The notes: generated from the letters alone by a model not told the origin. A stretch of DNA of 64,000 nucleotides from Ktedonobacteria bacterium brp13 (GCA_015099395.1 AP024096.1:6427485-6491484); one strand, 5' to 3'; positions 1 through 9,143 are shown, counted from the stretch's first letter. A program made the numbers and translations.

Positions 1-898
1 TCAATTGACCAGGACTAAACTCTGTATGCGGTATTACTGGCTGGTAGTTACTATCAATACTCAAAGCCAATGCAGAGGATGATATATTCTTGTGGGCTGG
101 TCCGTCTACCGGTGGGCCTGGCGTTGGAATGTTGGCCGGTGACGTCTGGACATCTGCGACGGGCTTGCCGTTATAGAGGGCGAGTGCATTGGCCCAGAGG
201 CCAGTAGTTTTGGCAAGGTAACCGCTGCCGACGCAGAGCAGGAGTGTTACGATAAGCACACTGATCAGGCCGTTGACCGCTCGCTTTTTAGGAATGATCG
301 GGCGTGGTTTGGTGTACATCGGTGCGACGTGGACGGTCTCTGGTTGTGATAGCGGTTCTGCGGGTAGCAGATGCGAGATTGCTTGTTCCGGTACCAATTG
401 TAGTGAGATCGTTGGTTGCCTGCCAACCGGTTCCAGTGCCATGCCGCCTTCATAAGGGACTGGGAGTATGTGCTGCCCTGATTGCTGCAAAGGGTCCTGT
501 GTGGCGCTCTGGTTACCATTCTGATCGGTTGCCCACTGGAGTTGACCTGTTGCGGGGCGTTGGCTATCCGCCTGTTGCCAGGAAGGCATGGGTGCGGAAG
601 CCTGCTGATCAAACGCTGGTTGCTGCCAGGGATTATCAGTGCCGAGTTGACCGGATGGCGAACGCCAGGGATTATTACTCGCCTGGTTCTCAAAGGCCAG
701 CTGCGGAACTTGCTGTTGTTCCCATTGCTCTTGAAAAGATGTTCCTGGTCCGGGACCGCCCCAGGCCATGCTGCTGGCGTTGCCGGGTCCCTGGCTACCA
801 AATTGCGCCTGTCCTGCTGGCATGGGGGCTGGTGCACCACAGTTGGGACAGGGGCCTGCATTGTCAGGGCGTGCTGCATTACAATAGGTACAGAACAT
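1..898 (-). CDS. Zinc-ribbon, single-pass membrane protein (partial, C-terminus outside window)
   Basis: The reverse strand is open from an ATG at 898 to the window edge, giving 299 residues without a stop. The N-terminus carries a CxxC...CxxC zinc ribbon (FCTYC ... CPNCG, residues 2-21). About 180 residues rich in Gln, Pro, Ser and Trp follow, with NPW and PSW motifs and probably disordered. A basic stretch (RPIIPKKR) precedes one hydrophobic segment near residues 213-232 (ISVLIVTLLLCVGSGYL). The C-terminal part should lie outside the membrane and is cut. AAGG and GAGG precede the start. The design (N-terminal zinc ribbon plus a long Pro/Gln linker) resembles the protein at 17496-19316. Function is unknown. 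The gene is seen directly; the topology is inferred. Confidence 0.75.
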   Translation of the reverse strand, partial: MFCTYCNAARPDNAGPCPNCGAPAPMPAGQAQFGSQGPGNASSMAWGGPGPGTSFQEQWEQQQVPQLAFENQASNNPWRSPSGQLGTDNPWQQPAFDQQASAPMPSWQQADSQRPATGQLQWATDQNGNQSATQDPLQQSGQHILPVPYEGGMALEPVGRQPTISLQLVPEQAISHLLPAEPLSQPETVHVAPMYTKPRPIIPKKRAVNGLISVLIVTLLLCVGSGYLAKTTGLWANALALYNGKPVADVQTSPANIPTPGPPVDGPAHKNISSSALALSIDSNYQPVIPHTEFSPGQL

Positions 899-1113
899 GA
901 ACCTTGCTACCTCTTAGTTTTAGAAGGGGCATGTTACGACAACGTACCCCTTGCGCATCTTTCCGTCTTTAGATCGCTGAAATGGGTGTATTCGATAGAA
1001 TAAAAGTATGCTTCATCTATTTGCTGCTACTTGTATCAACACAAATGAATATTATCTTACGATATCAGTTAACTCCATATATGATCAAGTTTTGTGGGCT
1101 GCTTTAGGGCAAA

Positions 1114-1401
1114 ATGGCTATATATGATCTATGGCATGTACCTGTTTATGCTGTTTCAGCAAATGCCACTCTTCGTTTTCGCTATGTTGCCTGGTGGGAA
1201 GGAAGGAGTTGGGGTCGCGCGCAGATAGAAGCTCTTGCGGACAGTTGGTGTCAGGTGTTACCATGGGAAAGCGATGGCTTCCCTTTCGTGCGTTATCTGG
1301 CTACAAGTGCGGGGAAGGAATTATTTCGGTATGGCAGAGAGTCAGGAGCGGTGGTACAACCGACAGGCTATCGAGCGTTTAGCTCAACATATCCCTTTTG
1401 A
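1114..1401 (+). CDS. Hypothetical 95-residue ORF (doubtful)
   Basis: This is a 95-residue ORF with an AGGG four bases before its ATG. It is rich in Trp, Tyr and Phe and has no family I recognise. Its last 71 bases overlap the better-supported ORF starting at 1331 in another frame. It could be a real small gene translationally coupled to the next one, or a chance ORF. Nothing in its composition settles the matter. Confidence 0.28.
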   Translation: MAIYDLWHVPVYAVSANATLRFRYVAWWEGRSWGRAQIEALADSWCQVLPWESDGFPFVRYLATSAGKELFRYGRESGAVVQPTGYRAFSSTYPF

Positions 1402-1558
1402 GGGTGATCTCGCTTGTAAATCTGAGATGATCGAGATGTTGCGCGGCCTGGTTATTCATCATGGACGTGAGATGGACCCGGAGTTGTTCGGTTTTGAGGC
1501 ACGTATTGAGCTGGAGCGCCTGGGTTTGTGGCAACGCATTGGTCATACTGAATCTTAG
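1331..1558 (+). CDS. Small hypothetical protein, 75 aa
   Basis: The start ATG at 1331 has a GAAGGA ribosome binding site at good distance. The product is a charged, helix-rich 75-residue protein (MAESQERWYNRQAI ... ELERLGLWQRIGHTES) with no membrane segment or metal motif. It ends 15 bases before the SDR oxidoreductase gene, so the two are probably co-transcribed. I do not recognise the family. The helical, acidic/basic pattern fits a small soluble accessory or regulatory protein, but that is only inference. Confidence 0.5.
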   Translation: MAESQERWYNRQAIERLAQHIPFEGDLACKSEMIEMLRGLVIHHGREMDPELFGFEARIELERLGLWQRIGHTES

Positions 1559-1573
1559 GAAAATAGTGTAAAG

Positions 1574-2458
1574 ATGAGAAAATCTATTGTTATTACAGGC
1601 TGCTCAAGCGGCTTTGGGCGTGCCAGTGCATTGGAAATGGCGACCCGTGGCTGGCATGTCTTTGCGACCGTTCGTAAAGAGATAGATAGTGAGAGCCTGT
1701 TGAACGAGGCCGAGCTCCATCAGTGCCGTAATAACATTACGACGCTGATCTGTGATATCACTAAAAGCGAGCAGGTTGAGAGACTCTATCAAGAGGTGAA
1801 GGATCTGCTCAGTGCAGAACTGCATGAGGAGCAGAGCCACCGCATGCCAGGACTGGATGTGCTCTTAAATAACGGAGGTACAGCCTATGCTGGTCCGTTG
1901 GAACTGGTGTCGCTAGATGATATGCGGGCGCAATTTGAGATCAACGTCTTCGCACATGTTGCGGTTACCCAGGCATTTCTTCCGTTGCTCAAGGTTGCAA
2001 AAGGCACCATCATCAACGTCAGTAGCATCAGTGGGAAGATCTCGGTGCCTATAACTGGACTGTATTCCGCCAGTAAGTATGCACTAGAAGGGCTTAGCGA
2101 TGCATGGCGTCTGGAACTGGCTCCTTTCGGTGTCCATGTCAGCATCATTGAACCCGCCTCAAGTCCGACTGGCATCTGGAAGACGAGCCTGGAGCGTTCG
2201 ATCGAGCATTTAGGAACGGAAGCCAGTAGTGGTGATTATGCGCGCCTGATCAAGTACACTGAGAAGATGGGTCTGGAGTCCAGTCGTAAGGGGTTCCCGA
2301 TCCAGAAGTTTGTCGATGTTGTCGTGCGTATCGCAACGAGTAAACGTCCGCATGCACGTTATGGTGTACCTGCGTCAGCCACTTTCTTAATGCAGGTGCG
2401 TCGTTTTATGCCTGATGCGTTGTGGGACTCAATCCTCCGCCTCCTGCTACGCTGGTAA
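1574..2458 (+). CDS. Short-chain dehydrogenase/reductase (SDR family NAD(P)-dependent oxidoreductase)
   Basis: This is a 294-residue Rossmann-fold oxidoreductase of the classical SDR type. Visible landmarks are the cofactor loop TGxxxGxG (TGCSSGFG, residues 8-15), a DI pair for adenine (61-62), an NNGG variant of the usual NNAG (99-102), the catalytic Ser at 150/151 (INVSS), and YxxxK (Tyr164, Lys168). The motif order and Arg35 after beta-2 suggest NADP(H) preference, as inference. The C-terminal extension (about residues 230-294) with a basic, hydrophobic tail is typical of SDRs acting on hydrophobic substrates, sometimes membrane-associated. The substrate cannot be told from sequence. It follows the 75-aa gene by 15 bases; downstream there are 280 bases before the proline dehydrogenase gene. 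Confidence 0.9.
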   Translation: MRKSIVITGCSSGFGRASALEMATRGWHVFATVRKEIDSESLLNEAELHQCRNNITTLICDITKSEQVERLYQEVKDLLSAELHEEQSHRMPGLDVLLNNGGTAYAGPLELVSLDDMRAQFEINVFAHVAVTQAFLPLLKVAKGTIINVSSISGKISVPITGLYSASKYALEGLSDAWRLELAPFGVHVSIIEPASSPTGIWKTSLERSIEHLGTEASSGDYARLIKYTEKMGLESSRKGFPIQKFVDVVVRIATSKRPHARYGVPASATFLMQVRRFMPDALWDSILRLLLRW

Positions 2459-2658
2459 AGGGACTACGGTCGATGTGCTATGAGGTGCGTTTACGATTCT
2501 ATTGAGCACCGCCTATTTTTCCTCCTCTGCTTGTCGATTATCATGTGGGGTAATACTGTTATCTTGCTTTCTATGCACGTGCTCTATAGCTAGTTTCTCC
2601 ACATTTTTCCTATTTCTTTGTGCTATGATATACATAATGATGTAATTGGACGTCTCAT

Positions 2659-2672
2659 TTGTCAATAGACAA
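2659..2672. promoter_or_regulatory. Inverted repeat TTGTC-AATA-GACAA upstream of proline dehydrogenase
   Basis: A 5-bp perfect inverted repeat with a 4-base spacer lies about 90 bases before the proline dehydrogenase start, in an otherwise AT-rich gap. The size is right for a dimeric repressor or activator operator, but it is short and could be chance. Confidence 0.25.
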
Positions 2673-2760
2673 TACCTATTGATCTAGCAACACGGGATAA
2701 TATAGGTTACAGGTCTTTATCTATCTCTTTCTACTACTGATGAAAGAAAGGGTGTCGACG

Positions 2761-3669
2761 ATGCTTAAAGATACACTTCTCTCTCTCTCGCAAAACGATC
2801 GTTTTCGCGAATTTGTCCTGCAAAATAAAATAGCGCGTAGCGCTTCACGGCGTTTTGTTGCCGGCGAACTGCTTGATGAGGCGTTACACGCGGCTCTGGC
2901 CTTGAATAAACAATCAATCCAGGTTGCATTGGATCTGCTGGGTGAAAATGTTGCGAGTGAGCAGGATGCCAGGAACATTACGCAAGACTATATTAGCGCC
3001 CTCGATCTGGTCGCCCATACCAATCTAGCGGCGAACCTCTCTATAAAGCTAACGGCTCTAGGACTTGATGTGAGCCGTGACCTCTGTGAGGAGAATCTGG
3101 ACGCTATATTGGAACAGGGAAAGCAGCATAATATCTTTGTGTGCATCGACATGGAGGGCTCCGACTATACTGAGCGTACAATAGAGATCGCCAGACGAGC
3201 AAAGCAGCGTTATGACGGGGTCGGCACTGTTATTCAATCCTATCTCTATCGTAGTCGTGCTGATGTTGAAGGTCTCTGTGACCTGAGCGTGCGGGTGCGC
3301 CTGGTAAAGGGAGCCTATCAGGAGCCACAGAGTATCGCCTACCAGCAGAAGCGCGAAGTTGACCAGAGCTATGTAGAGTCAATGAAGATCTTGCTGGCAC
3401 GAGGAAATTTTCCGGCTATTGCCACCCATGACGAAGAGATCATCAAAGAGGCCTGCGCATTTGTGCGGGATCATGGTATCAGTAAAGATGCCTTTGAATT
3501 TCAGATGCTCTACGGAATCCGACGTGATCTGCAAGAGAAGCTGGTGCGGCAAGGCTATAACATGCGTGTCTATGTCCCCTATGGTGCACAATGGTATCCT
3601 TATATGATGCGGCGCATGGCGGAGCGACCGGCGAACCTGATGTTCGTGCTCACAAATCTTTTGCGCTAA
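2761..3669 (+). CDS. Proline dehydrogenase (monofunctional, FAD-dependent)
   Basis: Oxidises L-proline to delta-1-pyrroline-5-carboxylate with FAD, passing electrons to the quinone pool. The 302-residue length is that of the short monofunctional enzymes, not the fused PutA. Family landmarks are SIKLTALGLD in the first third, CIDMEGSDYT, the VRLVKGAYQEP segment, ATHDEEII, and the C-terminal FEFQMLYGIRRDLQ followed by YVPYGAQWYPYMMRRMAERP. I prefer the ATG at 2761 because GAAAGGG sits 8 bases upstream; an in-frame ATG at 2740 would add seven residues and has a poorer site. No P5C dehydrogenase gene is adjacent, so the second step of proline catabolism must be encoded elsewhere. Confidence 0.93.
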   Translation: MLKDTLLSLSQNDRFREFVLQNKIARSASRRFVAGELLDEALHAALALNKQSIQVALDLLGENVASEQDARNITQDYISALDLVAHTNLAANLSIKLTALGLDVSRDLCEENLDAILEQGKQHNIFVCIDMEGSDYTERTIEIARRAKQRYDGVGTVIQSYLYRSRADVEGLCDLSVRVRLVKGAYQEPQSIAYQQKREVDQSYVESMKILLARGNFPAIATHDEEIIKEACAFVRDHGISKDAFEFQMLYGIRRDLQEKLVRQGYNMRVYVPYGAQWYPYMMRRMAERPANLMFVLTNLLR

Positions 3670-3726
3670 TTGGTCAGTTATGAATGGCGCATTATGAAGA
3701 GTGCTGCAAAATCAAAGGAGTGATGT

Positions 3727-4263
3727 ATGCCTATTTTTCCCTACAACGGTGTCTGGCCGACAATTGCGGATGATGTCTTTATCGCACCCGGTGCGATGGT
3801 GATTGGGAACGTAACCCTGGCTGAAGGGGTAAGCGTCTGGTTTAACGCGGTCCTGCGTGGTGATACTGCCCCCATCGTCGTTGGGCGTAACACCAACATT
3901 CAAGACAACTGTACCCTGCATGTTGATCCGGATGCCCCATTGACGATTGGTGAAGAGTGTACAATCGGGCATAATGCGATTGTCCATGGCGCACAGCTGG
4001 GCGATCGTGTACTGATTGGCATGAACGCCACGATCCTCTCACATTCCACAGTCGGCTCACTTACTGTCATTGGAGCCAACTCACTTGTCGCAGAACACAA
4101 AGAGATCCCCTCCAGTAAGCTTGCAGTAGGATCACCCGCACGTGTTCTGCGCACCCTGACCGAAGAGAATCATACTGGTCTTGCCGCCAGTGCCGCCCAC
4201 TACGCCCACCTCGCCCAGGAGTATCGTGCTCAGCTCTCTGAACATCCTGAACAGAAGGACTAG
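3727..4263 (+). CDS. Gamma-class carbonic anhydrase-like hexapeptide-repeat protein
   Basis: A 178-residue left-handed beta-helix protein built of hexapeptide repeats (VIGNVT, VVGRNT, TIGEEC, LIGMNA and others). The three metal-ligand histidines of gamma-carbonic anhydrases are present (His65 in TLHVD, His82 and His87 in GHNAIVH), together with the conserved Arg44 and Gln59. The long acidic loop of archaeal Cam is absent, so it belongs to the CamH/YrdA/PaaY-like group, where carbonic anhydrase activity varies. It sits 57 bases after the proline dehydrogenase gene with an AAAGGAG site and may share its transcript. Hydration of CO2 is the likely but unproven activity. Confidence 0.88.
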   Translation: MPIFPYNGVWPTIADDVFIAPGAMVIGNVTLAEGVSVWFNAVLRGDTAPIVVGRNTNIQDNCTLHVDPDAPLTIGEECTIGHNAIVHGAQLGDRVLIGMNATILSHSTVGSLTVIGANSLVAEHKEIPSSKLAVGSPARVLRTLTEENHTGLAASAAHYAHLAQEYRAQLSEHPEQKD

Positions 4264-4283
4264 AAGCCTCGCCTGTACAAATA

Positions 4284-4364
4284 AAGGCCTCGCATCCTCC
4301 CGACAAACCTGGCGTACCGAGTATGCTTCGTGCATAGTGGTTACGCGGGAGGACGCGAGGCCTT
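4284..4364. terminator. Long imperfect inverted repeat between convergent genes (bidirectional terminator)
   Basis: Arms 4284-4302 and 4346-4364 pair over 19 positions with one mismatch. The inside also folds, around a TTCG tetraloop flanked by TATGC/GCATA. The element lies between the 3' ends of the gamma-carbonic anhydrase and CopC/CopD genes, so it probably terminates both. Each arm resembles the hairpins at 44514 and 45580 (core AAGG-YYTCGC-RTCCTCCC). Confidence 0.75.
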
Positions 4365-4379
4365 CTCTTACGCCATCAA

Positions 4380-6377
4380 CTATGCCGTCAACGTCATCTT
4401 AAATGAACTCGTGACTGGCTTTTGCCCTGGACGTGTAATTGTTACATCGATATTCCAGAGGCCAGCCATGTTAAAGGCCTTACTTTTAGCGATGGTTGTT
4501 GTGTATATGGGATTGCCTCCATTGAGTGTCACATGCTGTGTTCCCATATTCATGAGTACCATATCTGTGGAGATAGTGACCTGGGCGTCTGTTACAGGGT
4601 TGCCTTTGCTATCATTAATGGTCATAATAATGGCATGGTCAAAGCCGGTGCGACCCGGTGAGAGTTGTAACGTGACCGCCAGGTTACCGACTTGCTGCGT
4701 CTGTGCGTTAATTGCGCCATTTGGTGCGGCTGTTTGATTGTTGCGGATACTTGCAGGAAAGTTGATTGGCGGTGCGTAGAATGTTTCTAGCGCCAGGCAG
4801 AGCAACATACCTGCGCCAGTTATCGCTACAAGGGCGGCTGTCAATTGCAGCTTCTTCCCGTTGCCACTCAACGCTGTCTGTCTGGTCTGACGTGCTGGTA
4901 GATTTCCCTTAACGACCGGTAGTAACGAGGCCTGATGTGTAAGCCTGGGTCGTACCACACACAGTGCGTAAAGAGTGAACAGTATGGAGATGACAAGCAG
5001 AGCAATCTGTACGAGCAACGTACGCCCAAATGGATCGTTGAGGAACTGCTGAGGATCGCTGATACTGGTCTCACTCGAAAAGAGCAGGCAAAAGATCTGG
5101 ACACCCATACCGGTAAGTAAGACAGGAGTCAACCGGCGCAAGAGATACAGCAGCGTCTCCGTATTATATTCCAGGTCTGTATTGATCAGCAGCGGCAGTA
5201 ATATATAGGCCAGGTACGCGAAACCGCCAGCCCAGACCCCCTGTGCCACTAACGAGAGCCAGCCCAGAATGGTGGCGCTGATATGCGGTGAAAGTACCAT
5301 AGTAATTGAGCTGGTAAGCACAAAGGAGAGTGTGATTAGAGCAACCAGTACCAACCAGACTATGCCATATCCACGTGTTAGCACAGGTGCTGCGAGTGGC
5401 GTCTCAATCAACTGGCGTGTCTTACGGCCACTATTTATGGATTGCTCCTCCAGGCTCTGCGTGATGCGCTGATATTTAATGTTCTCTTGTGCCTGCTGCG
5501 CAAGCTCCAACTGCTTATTCTTTGCGTTGTGGGTCACATACAAAAGGATCATTGCAATGATGAGGAGCACCATGCGTACCGACCAGATGATACCGTAGGT
5601 CGTAAAGGGGATAAAACGGGCCAGATTGCCGACATCCAGACCTTGATCGATCGAGGCCTGGGCATAGCGTGTGATGCGCAATGTTAGCCCAATGATCTCG
5701 CCCAGGAGCATCATCCAGAGGCAGAGCCATTCAATAGAGTAGGTACGCTTACGTGCTTGGGAGAAGAGACCAGAGCCGCGACCTGCCGTTAGTAGCAGGT
5801 GCTCAAAAACCTGAATACCGATCCAGAAGATCAAGGCGAGCAGTACGAGCCAGTCCCAGAGGATAGCCAGTGCGGACGTAAAATCTATATTGCGAATATC
5901 CGCAATATTATTGCTACTGGTCGGACCCAGGATCACATTGCCGGAGACCCCTGTGCTGGAGAATCCCACATCGAAGCCGATAATACCATAGGTTGTATGC
6001 CCATCGTTCAGAGCCACGGCCGTCCAGACAACTTCATAACTGCCTTCAGGTAGACTGCCTGGATTTTTTAAAGGTGTCACTAATTCATTGGGATTGACCG
6101 CTGAAATGGAGCTATTGGCGGCATTCTCATCGACTTTATCGCCATTGGTAGTAATTGCATAGACATGCGCGGTGCTGATCGAGCTAATAGGTGCATTGAA
6201 ATAAATATTTACATTGCTCGGCACTCGAATGATCGTCGAACCATCTACCGGATTAGAAGCGATCACGAATGCATGCGCCTGTGCCTTTTGCGCTGGCAGT
6301 ACCAGTGTCGCGCACAGATAGGCCAGGACACTACAGAAAAGTGCGATTGAAATAACAGAAAATCGTCTTTGTTGCAT
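4380..6377 (-). CDS. CopC-CopD fusion copper protein with C-terminal FixH/YtkA-like domain
   Basis: A 665-residue membrane protein in three parts. Residues 1-34 form a signal peptide ending in AQA, so the mature chain starts at His35, the N-terminal copper ligand of CopC proteins. The CopC beta-sandwich spans about 35-135 (DGSTIIRVPSNVNIYFNAPI, YEVVWTAVALNDGHTTYG). Several transmembrane helices of the CopD type cover about 165-520. The final 100 residues resemble YtkA/FixH-like domains (VTLQLSPGRTGFDHAIIM, AGLWNIDVTI). Such YcnJ-like proteins take part in copper import or handling at the envelope. The domain order is seen; transport direction is inference. No copper regulator lies nearby. Confidence 0.88.
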   Translation of the reverse strand: MQQRRFSVISIALFCSVLAYLCATLVLPAQKAQAHAFVIASNPVDGSTIIRVPSNVNIYFNAPISSISTAHVYAITTNGDKVDENAANSSISAVNPNELVTPLKNPGSLPEGSYEVVWTAVALNDGHTTYGIIGFDVGFSSTGVSGNVILGPTSSNNIADIRNIDFTSALAILWDWLVLLALIFWIGIQVFEHLLLTAGRGSGLFSQARKRTYSIEWLCLWMMLLGEIIGLTLRITRYAQASIDQGLDVGNLARFIPFTTYGIIWSVRMVLLIIAMILLYVTHNAKNKQLELAQQAQENIKYQRITQSLEEQSINSGRKTRQLIETPLAAPVLTRGYGIVWLVLVALITLSFVLTSSITMVLSPHISATILGWLSLVAQGVWAGGFAYLAYILLPLLINTDLEYNTETLLYLLRRLTPVLLTGMGVQIFCLLFSSETSISDPQQFLNDPFGRTLLVQIALLVISILFTLYALCVVRPRLTHQASLLPVVKGNLPARQTRQTALSGNGKKLQLTAALVAITGAGMLLCLALETFYAPPINFPASIRNNQTAAPNGAINAQTQQVGNLAVTLQLSPGRTGFDHAIIMTINDSKGNPVTDAQVTISTDMVLMNMGTQHVTLNGGNPIYTTTIAKSKAFNMAGLWNIDVTITRPGQKPVTSSFKMTLTA

Positions 6378-6536
6378 ATGTTCTCTTCACGATGCTATGG
6401 GCGACCCACTAGTAGGTAGCGAGAATGATAAGCGGTGCCGCGACGCGTCTAGAGTATCTATGCGACAAATTGTACAACAGCATCATAAGAGCTGCAATGT
6501 TCGTCTCATGATGCTGCCGATTGCTGAGAGTAGACG

Positions 6537-7844
6537 TTATTGGACCTTATTCGTGCGCGGGCTTGTGTCCAGGTTTGTATCCGGGTTTGTATCTATATGC
6601 GGCTGCTTGTTGGTATCATGGTAGCGTCGACCGCGCCAATCGACGCCTTTACCTGTAACGATGAGCCACGTTGATTGAGCCAGGATACCTTCAAAGATGG
6701 TGCCAGCCAGAGGATGTGAGAATATATAGTACCACGGCACTCCCATCTGGCGATTAAGCCATGTGCGATAGAGCAGGAGTGGTGTCAGTTCAAGCGCGGT
6801 TGCGTTGCGTACTTCGGTCCATGCTATCTGCCTGCGTTGCGGCTTGCGCGTGAAGAGCGTGAAGAGTGGTAGCAAGAATGGGACGACTGTAATCATTGGT
6901 AGACCAAAGAGTTCGAGCAGGACAAAAGCCAGACCACCGCGATTACCCAGGTACGCGTTTTTGCGCCAGCCGTGCCAGGCCTCGTTCAAGCTCTGATACA
7001 TCCGTACAGAGACCAGCCCCTGCCCATCAATGAAGCGGAGACGATAGCCCTCGCGTTTAATTATAGCAGCGAGATCGCGGTCATCCAGTAACGTCGCCTT
7101 CATAGCAGGACGCGCATAGCCACCGGTTGCCTCATAGACACTGTGTTTGATCAGGATAAATTGCCCATTCGCAATAGCTACCGGACTAGCAGGATCGTTT
7201 GCCTGCCGGGGTGGATAGAGCATAGAGATGCCAAGGAAGGCCATCGGCATCATTACTTTATCCCAGAATGTCGGTAACTCCTGCTGGGTACTAATAGTAA
7301 AGAGATCGGCCCCCTCTTGTATTGCCTGTGTGAGTGTCGAGCGCAAAGCGTTTGGCGCATGCCAGGTATCGGCATCTGTAAAGAGTAACCAATCACCGCT
7401 AGCCTCTTGCACACCCATATGGATAGCATGTGGCTTGCCTGCCCAGCCGTCGGGGAGCTGATCCTTGAGTCGTAACACAAAGAGCCGCTCGCTATGTGAA
7501 TGAGTAGCGGTTAGCTCATCGAGTACCCCGGCTGTATTATCGCTTGAGCCATCATCGACAACGATTACCTCGTAGTTGGTATAGTCTTGCTCCAACAACG
7601 ACGAGACACAACGCAGGATATTGCGTTCCTCGTTGCGAGCTGGCACTATGATCGAGACTCTGGGCGTCAAGTGAGTGGTAGGTTGCTGTGTATTCTGTAT
7701 TGTTATTGGCGGCAATTTCCTGACGTAGTCCTCTTTGTTTGGTCGAGTGCGTAGCCATTGCAGACTATAAAAACCAGCAACGCCAATTGCATGTGACCAG
7801 AGAAAGAGACGTGCCCAGGATGATAACCAGTTATTTTTTTGCAT
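6537..7844 (-). CDS. Family 2 glycosyltransferase with C-terminal membrane segments
   Basis: A 435-residue protein with one N-terminal hydrophobic segment, a GT-A catalytic domain, and hydrophobic helices toward the C-terminus. GT2 landmarks, numbered from an upstream TTG codon (7856) that would add four residues: VSIIVPARNEERN (67-79), DDGSS (101-105), GWAGKPHA (138-144) and DAD (161-163), then DDRDLAAIIKREGY as the acidic-base region. The W-GK-A and DD-D motifs match HpnB/CrtQ-type transferases acting on lipid acceptors (hopanoid, carotenoid or diacylglycerol). The tail repeats Asp-Thr-Asn units and is encoded by near-repeated 12-mers, so it is probably recent and disordered. I chose the ATG at 7844 over the TTG. 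Confidence 0.85.
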   Translation of the reverse strand: MQKNNWLSSWARLFLWSHAIGVAGFYSLQWLRTRPNKEDYVRKLPPITIQNTQQPTTHLTPRVSIIVPARNEERNILRCVSSLLEQDYTNYEVIVVDDGSSDNTAGVLDELTATHSHSERLFVLRLKDQLPDGWAGKPHAIHMGVQEASGDWLLFTDADTWHAPNALRSTLTQAIQEGADLFTISTQQELPTFWDKVMMPMAFLGISMLYPPRQANDPASPVAIANGQFILIKHSVYEATGGYARPAMKATLLDDRDLAAIIKREGYRLRFIDGQGLVSVRMYQSLNEAWHGWRKNAYLGNRGGLAFVLLELFGLPMITVVPFLLPLFTLFTRKPQRRQIAWTEVRNATALELTPLLLYRTWLNRQMGVPWYYIFSHPLAGTIFEGILAQSTWLIVTGKGVDWRGRRYHDTNKQPHIDTNPDTNLDTSPRTNKVQ

Positions 7845-8022
7845 GTCCGTATCCAATTTTTATTTTTTTGTCTTCTAGTATAACAACGGCTATAGGGATA
7901 CGTTCAGGATCTGTATTTTAGGTAATAGGTAACTTTTTGCTCGCGAAGATGGAGAAAAAGAGTACTTCCCATAGATATTGTAGCGGAGAATCCTCGATTA
8001 TGTATACTCAATATACGAACGG

Positions 8023-8475
8023 CTAGGGTACGATGGTCAGATCGATCCCTAATTGGCGCACCAGACCCCTGATACCTCCACCCTCGACATGTTTGACCTG
8101 AAAAGCAGTAATCAGGTTATCTTTCACGTGAAAGGTTACCTCTTCCGTTGGCAGTGAGACGCTTTTTGCCATTTGCGGGATGGGCGGCGTTCCCAATACG
8201 GGTATGACAAAACTGCCTGATTGATAGCCTGAGATATGGATCGTGCCGGTGACTGTATCCTGTCCACTTTCAAGAACATTATGTAAGTTCAGGCTCAGAC
8301 CAGGTATCCCCTCTTTGAGACTGCTGATCAGGCTGAGAAAGTCAGCTTTGTTGAGTGATTTCTGGGCCCAGCCGCTGAAAATGAAATCTGCATCGAGATA
8401 CTCAGCGACGGTTTCAAGTTCGTTTGTATCAATGGCGGTCGCGAAACTGCGCACCGTGTCGTCTGCTATAGCCAT
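8023..8475 (-). CDS. NTF2/SnoaL-like protein, 150 aa
   Basis: The protein begins with the helix-rich segment usual for NTF2-fold proteins (DDTVRSFATAIDTNELETVAEYLDADFIFSGWA) and continues with the curved beta-sheet pattern (DTVTGTIHISGYQSG ... EEVTFHVKDNLITAFQVKHVEGGG). This matches the SnoaL-like/DUF4440 group, which includes enzymes, small-molecule binders and stress proteins. No catalytic residue can be assigned. The start at 8475 has GGGAAG upstream; an ATG at 8556 would add 27 residues that do not look like protein. The gene stands alone with more than 150 bases on each side. Confidence 0.7.
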   Translation of the reverse strand: MAIADDTVRSFATAIDTNELETVAEYLDADFIFSGWAQKSLNKADFLSLISSLKEGIPGLSLNLHNVLESGQDTVTGTIHISGYQSGSFVIPVLGTPPIPQMAKSVSLPTEEVTFHVKDNLITAFQVKHVEGGGIRGLVRQLGIDLTIVP

Positions 8476-8645
8476 ATTTTCTACTTCCCTTCGTTGTGCG
8501 TTGCATATACGGTTCTCTGTTACAGATACGTAAAAACAGTACTTTGGGTGACGCACAAGGAAAGGTGGCTATGAATATAACCTTATGAATATACATAGCC
8601 TCTTCTGTTGCAGAGATACCATAACGAAGAGCTTATGCCCAATAT

Positions 8646-9143
8646 TTACCAGCCATACGTCCCTGGGCCTCCCTTAAATGGACCGACGATATCGCTGGTG
8701 ATCCAGCCACCATAAAAGTCACCTTCTTGTGCCTGGACTTTTTCGCCATTGACGTAGCAGGCGTCCATGAGTGAGGGATAGATAGCAATATAATTGGTGA
8801 TTTCACGATAGCCAGAGGTCGGGTGGGGATAGTACCAGGCGGCATCGTGCGCGCTTTTGTCGCCGACACGGATTGTATAGTAGGAGGCCTCACCTTTCCA
8901 TTCGCAGAAGGTCTGTTTGCCTGACGGAATGAAATACTCCATCTTTATATCCGCTGGTGAAATATAGTAAGCCGGCGGTTGACTGGTCTCCAGGACTCTT
9001 TTCGCGCGGTTCGTGTGTATTATAGTGACACCGTTGAAGATAACCTGGACAAGTTTGTGACTATCTTCCAGGCGTGGTGGACGAGGATAATCCCAGACGG
9101 ACTCCTGGTTTGCTGCTGGCTCTATTCTTCTCGGTAGCTTCAT
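8646..9143 (-). CDS. DUF427 domain protein
   Basis: A 165-residue protein of the DUF427 family. Characteristic segments are ESVWDYPRPPRLE, VQVIFNGVTIIHTNRAKRVLETSQPP, YYISPADIKMEYF, CEWKGEASYYTI, AAWYYPHPT and the C-terminal GDFYGGWITSDIVGPFKGGPG. The fold is small and all-beta and the function of the family is not established. An AGGAG site precedes the ATG at 9143. It is a stand-alone soluble protein. Confidence 0.85.
   Translation of the reverse strand: MKLPRRIEPAANQESVWDYPRPPRLEDSHKLVQVIFNGVTIIHTNRAKRVLETSQPPAYYISPADIKMEYFIPSGKQTFCEWKGEASYYTIRVGDKSAHDAAWYYPHPTSGYREITNYIAIYPSLMDACYVNGEKVQAQEGDFYGGWITSDIVGPFKGGPGTYGW

Noticed and set aside
273..1003. Plus-strand ORFs at 273-455, 304-900 and 482-1003
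   Set aside because: They run opposite the zinc-ribbon gene at 1-898, whose protein has clear zinc ligands and a membrane segment. These are shadows with poor composition.
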